The notes under the pieces: generated by a model
The model's input: the letters and a program-made list of their open reading frames with translations, nothing else
Database searches by the model: none
What the model was told of the DNA's origin: nothing
Program-made: the position numbers and the translations under genes
Source: Cryomorphaceae bacterium
Lineage (GTDB): Bacteria; Bacteroidota; Bacteroidia; Flavobacteriales; BACL11
Direction: 5' to 3'
Assembly (NCBI GenBank): GCA_014384505.1
Contig: JACNFT010000068.1
Coordinates: 1-20,618 of the forward strand
Length of the DNA: 20,618 nt
Part shown: positions 14,642 through 20,618 of the stretch, piece after piece
Position numbering within the stretch: the stretch's first letter is position 1
Layout of the letters: every line of letters begins with the position of its first letter

Positions 14642-15946
14642 TTATTTTTGTCTGAAATAAATTTGAATAGGAACTCCCGAAAAATCAAAGTTTTGACGTA
14701 ATTGATTTTCAATATAACGTTTGTAAGGATCCTTAATATATTGTGGCAAGTTGGCAAAAAATACAAAAGTTGGCGTTGCAGTTGGCAATTGCATACAATA
14801 TTTAATTCTAATATATTTTCCTTTAGTTGCCGGTGGCGGATGCTGATCAATTAAAGGCAACATCACCTCATTTAGTACTGAAGTAGCTATTTTTTGCGAT
14901 CTATTTTTATGAACTTGTATGGCAGCTTCTAACCCTTTTAATAACCTTTGCTTATGCAAAGCCGAAACAAATACAACAGGCACATCAGTAAAAGGAGAAA
15001 TTTTTGCTTTAATCTGCTCTTCAGCCTTTTTAGCAGTTTCAGTTGATTTATCTTGCAAATCCCACTTATTTACTAAAATAACAATTCCTTTTTTATTTCT
15101 ATCTGCAATATGAAAAATTCTTTGATCTTGTGACTCAAAACCTCTGGAGGCATCAATTACATGAATACAAACATCACAATGCTCAATTGCACGCACTGAA
15201 CGCATAACAGAATAAAACTCTAAATTTTCATGTACATTTTTTTTCTTTCTAAGCCCAGCTGTATCTACCAAAGTAAAGTCAAAACCAAACTTATTGAATT
15301 TTGTATTTAAAGAATCACGAGTAGTACCTGGAATATCAGTAACTATATTTTGTTCCTTACCAATAAGGGCATTAATAAAAGATGATTTCCCAACATTTGG
15401 TCTACCAATAACTGCAAATTTAGGAGTATTATCTTCATCTGGCTCAACATCATCATCAAAGTGTTTTAATAACTCATCAAGCAACTCACCTGTACCACTT
15501 CCACTGATTGAAGAAAAAGGAACATACTCTCCAATTCCTAAATTATAAAATTCAACAGAATCTTCTAATAAACGCTTATTATCTACTTTATTCACTCCAA
15601 GAACTAGCTTCTTATTCGATTTTCTAAGTAGCTTAACCACTGCTTGATCTAAATCAGTAATTCCTGCTTTTGCATCAACTAAAAACAAGATTACATTAGC
15701 TTCATCAATTGCTAATTCTACTTGCTTTCTGATTTCAGACTCAAAGATATCATCACTCCCATGAACATAACCTCCAGTATCAATTACTGAAAACTCACGA
15801 CCATTCCAATCAGCTTTACCGTAATGTCTATCACGAGTAACTCCACTTACCTCATCTGTTATGGCCTGTCTACTTTCAGTAAAACGATTAAAAATGGTGG
15901 ATTTCCCAACATTTGGCCTTCCAACTATAGCTACAATATTACTCAT
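14642..15946 (-). CDS. der: Ribosome biogenesis GTPase Der (EngA)
   Basis: The 434-residue protein has the diagnostic double GTPase arrangement. Domain 1 has G1 GRPNVGKS (9-16), G3 DTGG (56-59) and G4 NKVD (119-122). Domain 2 has G1 GRPNVGKS (181-188), G3 DTAG (228-231) and G4 NKWD (293-296). A KH-like C-terminal domain covers about 350-434. Der is an essential factor for 50S subunit maturation. Its ATG overlaps the stop codon of era by one base (TAATG), so its translation is probably coupled to era. Confidence 0.98.
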   Translation of the reverse strand: MSNIVAIVGRPNVGKSTIFNRFTESRQAITDEVSGVTRDRHYGKADWNGREFSVIDTGGYVHGSDDIFESEIRKQVELAIDEANVILFLVDAKAGITDLDQAVVKLLRKSNKKLVLGVNKVDNKRLLEDSVEFYNLGIGEYVPFSSISGSGTGELLDELLKHFDDDVEPDEDNTPKFAVIGRPNVGKSSFINALIGKEQNIVTDIPGTTRDSLNTKFNKFGFDFTLVDTAGLRKKKNVHENLEFYSVMRSVRAIEHCDVCIHVIDASRGFESQDQRIFHIADRNKKGIVILVNKWDLQDKSTETAKKAEEQIKAKISPFTDVPVVFVSALHKQRLLKGLEAAIQVHKNRSQKIATSVLNEVMLPLIDQHPPPATKGKYIRIKYCMQLPTATPTFVFFANLPQYIKDPYKRYIENQLRQNFDFSGVPIQIYFRQK

Positions 15947-16824
15947 TATTCGTATCCGAATTTTTTTAACTGCTGATTATCATTTCTCCAGTTCTTTTTT
16001 ACTTTTACTGGAGTCGCTAGAAACACCTTTTTATCTAGCATTCTTTCAATATCTCTTCTTGCTTCTGTACCGATACGCTTTAACCCTAATCCTTGATGAC
16101 CAATAATAATTCCTTTTTGGCTCTCCCGCATTACATAAATTATAGCTCTTATTTTAATAATTTCTTCCTCTTCAAAAAACTCCTCTACTTCAATTTGTAC
16201 GGAATAAGGTATTTCCTTTTTATAATGCTTTAAAATTTTCTCACGGATAATCTCTTCAATAAAGAATCGTTCAGATTTATCAGTAATTGCATCCTTTTCA
16301 TAATAGGGAGGAGAAACCGGTAGCATCTCAACCAACTTTTCCTTTATAACATCAAGGTTAAAATTATTTAAAGCAGAAATAGGTAATAATTGTGCATTTG
16401 GTAATTCTGCACTCCACTTTTCAATTTCTTGAGCTACAAAATCCTGCTCAGCTAAATCAATTTTATTCAATAACATAATAATTGGGACAGAAGTCTTTTT
16501 TAACCTTTCAAAAAGCTTTTCATCTTTTAGCCCTTTCTCTCCAATTTCAATCATATAAATGAGGATATCGGCATCTTGAAAAGCAGAATGCACAAAATTC
16601 ATCATGTTTTCCTGTAACTTATAGGCCGGTTTTATTACTCCAGGAGTGTCAGAAAATACAATCTGATATTCTTTTTCGTTTAAAATTCCTAAAATTCTAT
16701 GACGAGTAGTTTGTGCTTTATTGGTTATAATAGAGAGTTTTTGCCCTATTAAAGCGTTCATTAAGGTAGACTTGCCTACATTAGGGTTGCCTATAATATT
16801 TACATATCCTGCTTTGTGTTCCAT
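15946..16824 (-). CDS. era: GTPase Era
   Basis: Read from the ATG at 16824, the protein has 292 residues, the normal Era length. An in-frame TTG at 16851 would add nine residues, but it lies inside the terminator hairpin of the upstream gene and the extra residues (MALFLFLCK) are not Era-like. The GTPase domain shows G1 GNPNVGKS (12-19), G3 DTPG (59-62) and G4 NKID (120-123). The C-terminal KH domain carries GHQG (242-245), which binds the 3' end of 16S rRNA. Era guides 30S assembly and late rRNA processing. The -7-like element TTTCTTTG lies four bases upstream of the ATG. It overlaps der by one base. Confidence 0.97.
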   Translation of the reverse strand: MEHKAGYVNIIGNPNVGKSTLMNALIGQKLSIITNKAQTTRHRILGILNEKEYQIVFSDTPGVIKPAYKLQENMMNFVHSAFQDADILIYMIEIGEKGLKDEKLFERLKKTSVPIIMLLNKIDLAEQDFVAQEIEKWSAELPNAQLLPISALNNFNLDVIKEKLVEMLPVSPPYYEKDAITDKSERFFIEEIIREKILKHYKKEIPYSVQIEVEEFFEEEEIIKIRAIIYVMRESQKGIIIGHQGLGLKRIGTEARRDIERMLDKKVFLATPVKVKKNWRNDNQQLKKFGYE

Positions 16825-16828
16825 TTTG

Positions 16829-16836
16829 CAAAGAAA
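16829..16836 (-). promoter_or_regulatory. Possible -7 promoter element of era-der
   Basis: The minus strand reads TTTCTTTG, one mismatch from TAnnTTTG, four bases before the era ATG and directly after a terminator. A promoter is needed here because the terminator separates era from the upstream gene. A TTG 16 bases further up lies inside the hairpin, so the -33 call is weak. Confidence 0.35.
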
Positions 16837-16837
16837 C

Positions 16838-16867
16838 AAAAAAAGAGCCAAGCAAATGCTTAGCCCT
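16838..16867 (-). terminator. Intrinsic terminator between the OMP cluster and era
   Basis: On the minus strand an 11-bp stem (16867-16857 with 16854-16844, including two G-U pairs) with a two-base spacer, effectively a four-base loop, is followed by seven T residues (16844-16838). It begins 21 bases after the stop of the upstream predicted outer membrane protein gene. Confidence 0.8.
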
Positions 16868-16888
16868 TAATTATAATTTTAGTTTATT

Positions 16889-17545
16889 TTACTTGGATAA
16901 ATTAAACCCTACCATAACTGAAATTCTAGCTCCAGTTGGATGAGTTACTGAATATTTTTTAGATGTTTCTATTTCATACCCCCCACCAGTAGAAGGCTGA
17001 TCATCACCATCATCATACTCATACTCAACCCATTCATATTCAGAATCATGATTATAAGTTTTATTCATACTTGGTACATAAGCAATATTTACAGGCACAT
17101 TTAACTTACCAAATTTGAAGTTATACCCTGCACCAAATACCATAGCAATACCTCCTAATGATAAATTTGGTCCTACTGCAAATTCAATTCCTTTTACAGT
17201 ACGCAAACCTACCATTGAAGATACAGAAGGCAAAAACATTCCTTTTTCCATACCACCAACTAAAGCAATCCACTCTACAATACCAGTAATATTACCCGCA
17301 TCAGAAAATCGGCTTTCCCATTGCCAACCGTATTGAGATATTGCAGCTCCATACTCACCAGTTGAACCAGTCCATTCCTCCCTAATTTCATCAGAGAAAA
17401 AAGGAACATCACCTCTGATAATACTTGCTAAAGAACCTGGAGTAATCATAGTAACACCAACTCTTGGTCCTGCTAATTTTTCAATTTGAGCCTCTGCACT
17501 TAATAAAGTAATACTCAATATAATTGTTGTAAAAATTCTTTTCAT
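16889..17545 (-). CDS. Predicted outer membrane beta-barrel protein, paralogue of the 17882-18439 gene
   Basis: The 218-residue product starts at ATG 17545 (MKRIFTTII); a longer in-frame reading from TTG 17605 overlaps the preceding gene and adds no signal-like sequence. The signal peptide ends near AEAQ (residues 17-20). The mature chain is rich in alternating glycine/aromatic strands and ends in a hydrophobic strand VMVGFNLSK, as expected for an outer membrane barrel. It shares long blocks with the paralogue 337 bases upstream: KLAGPR-GVT, QYGWQWESRF, GIVEWIALVGGME, LPSVSS, VGPNLSL and GARIS-MVGFNLSK. It differs by an insertion near the C-terminus (about 165-195) rich in Glu, Asp and Tyr, probably an extracellular loop. 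I cannot assign a function. It follows the 101-residue membrane protein gene by 16 bases and ends before a terminator. Confidence 0.75.
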   Translation of the reverse strand: MKRIFTTIILSITLLSAEAQIEKLAGPRVGVTMITPGSLASIIRGDVPFFSDEIREEWTGSTGEYGAAISQYGWQWESRFSDAGNITGIVEWIALVGGMEKGMFLPSVSSMVGLRTVKGIEFAVGPNLSLGGIAMVFGAGYNFKFGKLNVPVNIAYVPSMNKTYNHDSEYEWVEYEYDDGDDQPSTGGGYEIETSKKYSVTHPTGARISVMVGFNLSK

Positions 17546-17561
17546 TTTTTTTATTTTTAAA

Positions 17562-17867
17562 TTAATACAGCAATAATCCTCCAGATTGAACCAATTCAAT
17601 TGCAATAACTAATAGAATTATAAGTACTAAGCCAGCTAACCAGCCCCAAGCTAAGGATCCTCTAAAGTTCTTCTTTCTAATAAATAAAAGTAATAAAGAG
17701 TAAGGCAATAGTAAAAGTGTTAATATGCCTATTAAAAAAACCCAAACATCTAGCTTGAATTTTTCAGGATCTGCCTCTGTAAGTAAATTTTGTGTTTCAA
17801 CAGGAAATGCTGCAAAAACAAATACTGCTAAAAAACTAAAACAAGAAAATATTACTATCTTTTTCAT
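17562..17867 (-). CDS. Small membrane protein between two paralogous OMP genes
   Basis: This 101-residue protein is not one I can name. It has an N-terminal signal-like segment ending in FAAFPVE (about 17-24), then a polar stretch and two hydrophobic helices at about 41-63 and 74-93, separated by a basic turn (RKKNFRG), which puts that loop in the cytoplasm. Short Bacteroidetes membrane proteins with a signal peptide followed by FPV are common, but their roles are mostly unknown. It starts 14 bases after the upstream paralogue and ends 16 bases before the next. A complete promoter with a -7 element four bases before its ATG suggests it can also be expressed on its own. Confidence 0.75.
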   Translation of the reverse strand: MKKIVIFSCFSFLAVFVFAAFPVETQNLLTEADPEKFKLDVWVFLIGILTLLLLPYSLLLLFIRKKNFRGSLAWGWLAGLVLIILLVIAIELVQSGGLLLY

Positions 17868-17871
17868 CTTA

Positions 17872-17904
17872 CAAATATAGTTTATTTACTCAAATTAAAA
17901 CCAA
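17872..17904 (-). promoter_or_regulatory. Predicted internal promoter of the small membrane protein gene
   Basis: The minus strand has TTG at 17904-17902, then 22 bases, then TATATTTG at 17879-17872, a full consensus match. The -7 element is four bases before the ATG at 17867. The -33 element and part of the spacer lie inside the last codons of the upstream paralogue (stop 17884-17882). Confidence 0.6.
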
Positions 17905-18439
17905 CCATAATAGAGATTCTTGCACCAGTATTGTAGGTGTAACTTTCACCGTCAGAATCATCATCAATATTTTTACCTGGCATAAACACTAAATTAACAG
18001 GAATATTTAAAGAACCTGATTTAAAATTATGCCCTACTGCAAAGAGCATACCCACACCAGATAGAGAAAGATTTGGCCCTACACCAAACTCCAATCCGTT
18101 AGAAGTTCTTGCGCCAATAACAGAAGATACTGAAGGCAAAAATAATCCTTGCTCCATTCCACCAACTAGAGCTATCCACTCAACTATACCTACAACATCT
18201 CCTCCACCGTCAGCAAAACGACTTTCCCATTGCCAACCGTATTGAGTAGTAAATGCAGATCCTGTTGAACCGTATTCTTGAGTGCCTTCATCAAAATCAA
18301 AGCCTTCATGTATAAAATCTGCTGTCGATCCTGCTGTAATAAAAGTAACTCCAATTCTTGGTCCTGCTAATTTTTGAATTTGCGCACTAGCTGTTAGTAA
18401 TCCTAACCCTAATGCAATTGTAAATACTATTTTTTTCAT
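17882..18439 (-). CDS. Predicted outer membrane beta-barrel protein, paralogue of the 16889-17545 gene
   Basis: The 185-residue product has a signal peptide cleaved near ASAQ (residues 17-20) and a mature chain of predicted beta strands ending in IMVGFNLSK. It carries the same conserved blocks as its downstream paralogue but lacks the long acidic loop, having a shorter Asp-rich loop (IDDDSDGES, about 158-166). Size and strand pattern fit an 8-stranded barrel, though this is inference from composition. Function is unknown. It is the first gene of a three-gene minus-strand cluster, with two TAATTTTG -7-like elements upstream and the ABC-F gene beyond them. Confidence 0.75.
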   Translation of the reverse strand: MKKIVFTIALGLGLLTASAQIQKLAGPRIGVTFITAGSTADFIHEGFDFDEGTQEYGSTGSAFTTQYGWQWESRFADGGGDVVGIVEWIALVGGMEQGLFLPSVSSVIGARTSNGLEFGVGPNLSLSGVGMLFAVGHNFKSGSLNIPVNLVFMPGKNIDDDSDGESYTYNTGARISIMVGFNLSK

Positions 18440-18469
18440 AATTTTTTATTTTTTAAATTAATTCTGAGA

Positions 18470-18492
18470 CAAAATTAAAGTATCCAAAATTA
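18470..18492 (-). promoter_or_regulatory. Two tandem -7-like elements upstream of the OMP cluster
   Basis: CAAAATTA occurs at 18470-18477 and 18485-18492, reading TAATTTTG (match to TAnnTTTG) on the minus strand, 15 bases apart. The nearer one is 30 bases before the ATG at 18439. Neither has a TTG at the -33 distance. A short palindrome CTATGCATAG lies just upstream at 18497-18506. The 100-base gap 18440-18539 holds nothing else I can identify. Confidence 0.45.
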
Positions 18493-18539
18493 AATACTAT
18501 GCATAGCATAGCTTCTCATTATTCACTAGAGTTTAAAAA

Positions 18540-20474
18540 TTATGTAATAGCTTCTAATTGCTCAGCAGCTTGTCCCCATTCCACTTCCAATTCTTGTAGT
18601 TTTTGCTGATTATTCTCGTATTCTGCAAAAAATCCATCTTTTTTGGACAACTCATTAAATTTTTCAGGAATAGCTAAGTCAGCATCTATTTGTTTTTGAG
18701 AGTTATCCAAAATTTCAATCTGCTTTTCCAACTTACTAATCCTATTTTGTAATTTCTTTACCTTTTTCTGCTGATTTTTCTGATCAGCATAAGATAACTG
18801 ATCATCTGATTTGTTCTGTTTAGTTTTCTTTTGTTCCTTTTGTGAACTTTCTAGCTCTTTAAAATTTTCCAAATCTTTTTCAGATAAGAACGTATCAATA
18901 TCACCAACATATTCTTTAATATTTTGATTTTTAAACTCATACACTTTCTGAGTAAGTCCTTGTAAAAATTCTCTATCATGCGAAACAACAATTAAACTTC
19001 CATCATAATTATTTAAAGCTTTTTTCAACAATTCCTTAGAAGTAATATCCAAGTGATTAGTTGGCTCATCCATCACTAGTAAATTATAGGGTTCAAGCAA
19101 TAACTTACACAAGGCAACTCTAGCACGCTCCCCTCCTGAGAGTACTTTAACTTTCTTTTTCACTTCATCATTACTAAACAAGAACGAACCTAAAATAGAT
19201 CGTACTCTACCAGCCGTATCCTCAGTAGCAGCTTGCTCAATAGTTTCTAAAACTGTTAAGTTTTCATCTAAAAATTCAGCTTGATTCTGAGCATAATACC
19301 CCATCTTTACTTGATGACCTAACTGTATCTCTCCAGTAAAATCAAGTTCCTTTACTATCATTTTTGCCAAAGTAGATTTTCCTTCACCATTCTTACCTAC
19401 AAAAGCAAGCTTATCTCCTCTTACAATTTCAAGATTTATCTTATCTAGCACATTTAAATCACCATAGCTCTTAGAAGCATTCTTTACTTCCAAACTCATT
19501 TTACCGGAATGAGGAGCAGGAGGAAAGCGGAATTGCATACGCGCAACATCTTCCTGTTCTACCTGAATAATCTCTAATTTATCTAATTTTTTTATTAAAG
19601 ATTGAGCAAAAGAAGCTTTATTCTTTTTGGCTCTAAATTTATTAATCAAAATCTTTGTTTCTTCAATATATTTGTCCTGATTCTTCTTTGCCTGAATCTG
19701 TTTTTCTACTCTATCCATACGTAAAGTTAAGTACTTAGTATAAGAGGCTTTATAATCATTAATTTGTGAAAAAGCTACTTCAATAGTTCTATTAGTTGAA
19801 GCATCTAAAAACAACCTATCATGCGAAACCAATACTACCGCTCCACTATAGTTTTTCAGCCACCTTTCCAACCACATTATAGATTCAATATCCAAATGAT
19901 TGGTTGGCTCATCCAACAATAACAACTCAGGTTTCATTAAAAGAATTTTAGCTAACTCAATTCGCATACGCCATCCACCACTAAACTCAGTAGTCTGACG
20001 TTCAAAATCATATTGCGAAAACCCCAAACCTGATAATACTTGGCTAATTTCAGCTGCAGTATCATGTCCACCCGCCATTCTGAATCGTTCCTCCAAAACA
20101 TTAAATTCATTAATTATATCCAAATAAGCATCACTTTCATAATCTGTACGCTCAGTCAGTTGCTTATTTGCTTCATTCATCCTTATTTCTACATCATTAA
20201 GAAATTCGAATGAAGTTTGTGCCTCTTCCAATACAGTTCTTCCATCTTCAAACTCCAAATCCTGTCTTAAAAACCCAACAACAATGCCATTTGGCACCGA
20301 AACATTACCATTATTGGGTGTTAAATCCTTTGCCAAAACCTTTAGTAAGGTAGATTTTCCTGCTCCATTCTTACCTGTGAGCCCAATTTTATCTCCTTTA
20401 TTTACCATAAAAGAGATGTTTTTAAAAATGTCCTGACCCCCGAAATAGAGGGATAAATTATTTACTGATACCAT
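18540..20474 (-). CDS. ABC-F family ATPase (translation factor type, Uup/YheS-like)
   Basis: The 644-residue soluble protein has two ABC ATPase modules and no membrane segments. Module 1 has Walker A GKNGAGKST (34-42), signature FSGGW (164-168) and Walker B LLLLDEPTNHLD (184-195). Module 2 has GKNGEGKST (360-368), LSGGERARVAL (445-455) and LLVMDEPTNHLD (465-476). The EPTNHLD and interdomain linker (about 235-325, with many Lys/Arg) are the ABC-F hallmarks; this linker contacts tRNA or rRNA at the ribosomal E site. The lysine-rich tail (about 540-644) forms a coiled coil like that of Uup. The role is probably rescue or tuning of stalled ribosomes; which paralogue it equals is not certain. A -7 element ends five bases before the ATG at 20474. 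Confidence 0.93.
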   Translation of the reverse strand: MVSVNNLSLYFGGQDIFKNISFMVNKGDKIGLTGKNGAGKSTLLKVLAKDLTPNNGNVSVPNGIVVGFLRQDLEFEDGRTVLEEAQTSFEFLNDVEIRMNEANKQLTERTDYESDAYLDIINEFNVLEERFRMAGGHDTAAEISQVLSGLGFSQYDFERQTTEFSGGWRMRIELAKILLMKPELLLLDEPTNHLDIESIMWLERWLKNYSGAVVLVSHDRLFLDASTNRTIEVAFSQINDYKASYTKYLTLRMDRVEKQIQAKKNQDKYIEETKILINKFRAKKNKASFAQSLIKKLDKLEIIQVEQEDVARMQFRFPPAPHSGKMSLEVKNASKSYGDLNVLDKINLEIVRGDKLAFVGKNGEGKSTLAKMIVKELDFTGEIQLGHQVKMGYYAQNQAEFLDENLTVLETIEQAATEDTAGRVRSILGSFLFSNDEVKKKVKVLSGGERARVALCKLLLEPYNLLVMDEPTNHLDITSKELLKKALNNYDGSLIVVSHDREFLQGLTQKVYEFKNQNIKEYVGDIDTFLSEKDLENFKELESSQKEQKKTKQNKSDDQLSYADQKNQQKKVKKLQNRISKLEKQIEILDNSQKQIDADLAIPEKFNELSKKDGFFAEYENNQQKLQELEVEWGQAAEQLEAIT

Positions 20475-20479
20475 GGCGG

Positions 20480-20487
20480 CAAAAGTA
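20480..20487 (-). promoter_or_regulatory. Predicted -7 promoter element of the ABC-F gene
   Basis: The minus strand reads TACTTTTG, a match to TAnnTTTG, five bases before the ATG at 20474. No TTG is present at the -33 distance. It is back to back with the tRNA promoter. Confidence 0.5.
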
Positions 20488-20524
20488 AACTTTTTAAGTA
20501 CCTAAAATAAATTTAAAAGAATGA

Positions 20525-20554
20525 TTGCCAAATTAATTTATAGCAGTATATTTG
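20525..20554 (+). promoter_or_regulatory. Promoter of the initiator tRNA gene
   Basis: TTG (20525-20527), 19 bases, then TATATTTG (20547-20554) is a full match to the Bacteroidetes consensus. The tRNA 5' end lies 11 bases after the -7 element, giving a leader of about five bases. It is the best promoter in the window. Confidence 0.8.
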
Positions 20555-20565
20555 CAAAACTAAAT

Positions 20566-20618
<53 letters not shown>

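Noticed and set aside
17546..17605. Longer N-terminus of the second OMP starting at TTG 17605
   Set aside because: It overlaps the small membrane protein gene and would place 20 non-signal residues before a clear signal peptide.
18497..18516. Hairpin as terminator of the ABC-F gene
   Set aside because: Only a 5-6 bp stem with a weak pair can form and the following T tract is interrupted (ATTTAATTTTGG); not convincing.

Overview
This window is a piece of a low-GC Bacteroidetes chromosome, most likely a marine or freshwater member of the Flavobacteriia. Three things point there. Promoters match the Bacteroidetes sigma consensus (TTG, about 19-22 bases, TAnnTTTG) instead of TTGACA/TATAAT. Starts are preceded by A/T-rich sequence rather than strong Shine-Dalgarno sites. 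The protein families (SSS-type symporter, SPOR/TSP3 outer membrane protein, FkpA-like lipoprotein, rfbC and uvrA variants) have the Bacteroidetes look. Most genes lie on the minus strand and most are housekeeping. No phage, insertion sequence, integrase, CRISPR array or defence gene is visible, and no gap without a gene exceeds about 100 bases.

Layout from left to right. Bases 1-912 hold the 3' part of a nitronate monooxygenase-family gene cut by the window edge. It converges on and overlaps a short DEAD-box RNA helicase (905-2026, minus), which lies downstream of a sodium:solute symporter (2058-3845, minus). A divergent THUMP-domain RNA methyltransferase (3909-5066, plus) ends in a strong hairpin terminator. 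Facing it is a 765-residue modular envelope protein (5136-7433, minus) with a predicted barrel, a TSP3 calcium-type linker, two SPOR-like domains and two sets of tandem repeats. Next comes a tight minus-strand operon, rfbC-mltD-like-uvrA-LOG family (12579 down to 7493), with one-base gaps between the first three genes. An FKBP-type lipoprotein (12703-13380, plus) diverges from it and ends in a terminator that also encodes the last codons of the convergent DUF2147 gene.

The right half is nearly all minus strand. A lipoprotein/DUF2147 pair (14546-13419) follows the ribosome-assembly GTPases era and der, which overlap by one base (TAATG). Upstream of them is a cluster of two paralogous predicted outer membrane proteins flanking a 101-residue membrane protein (18439-16889). 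A long ABC-F ATPase (20474-18540) comes next. The window ends inside an initiator tRNA-fMet gene on the plus strand, which has a textbook Bacteroidetes promoter.

Functionally this is translation and ribosome upkeep (DEAD-box helicase, THUMP methyltransferase, Era, Der, ABC-F, tRNA-fMet), envelope structure (SPOR protein, lytic transglycosylase, FKBP, OMP pair) and nucleotide excision repair (UvrA). I see no convincing new multi-gene system. The best leads are the paralogous OMP/small-membrane-protein cluster, the half-SPOR repeat protein, and the repeated placement of a -7 element only 4-5 bases before ATG, which predicts leaderless mRNAs for several genes. All assignments come from reading motifs by eye; no database search was run.
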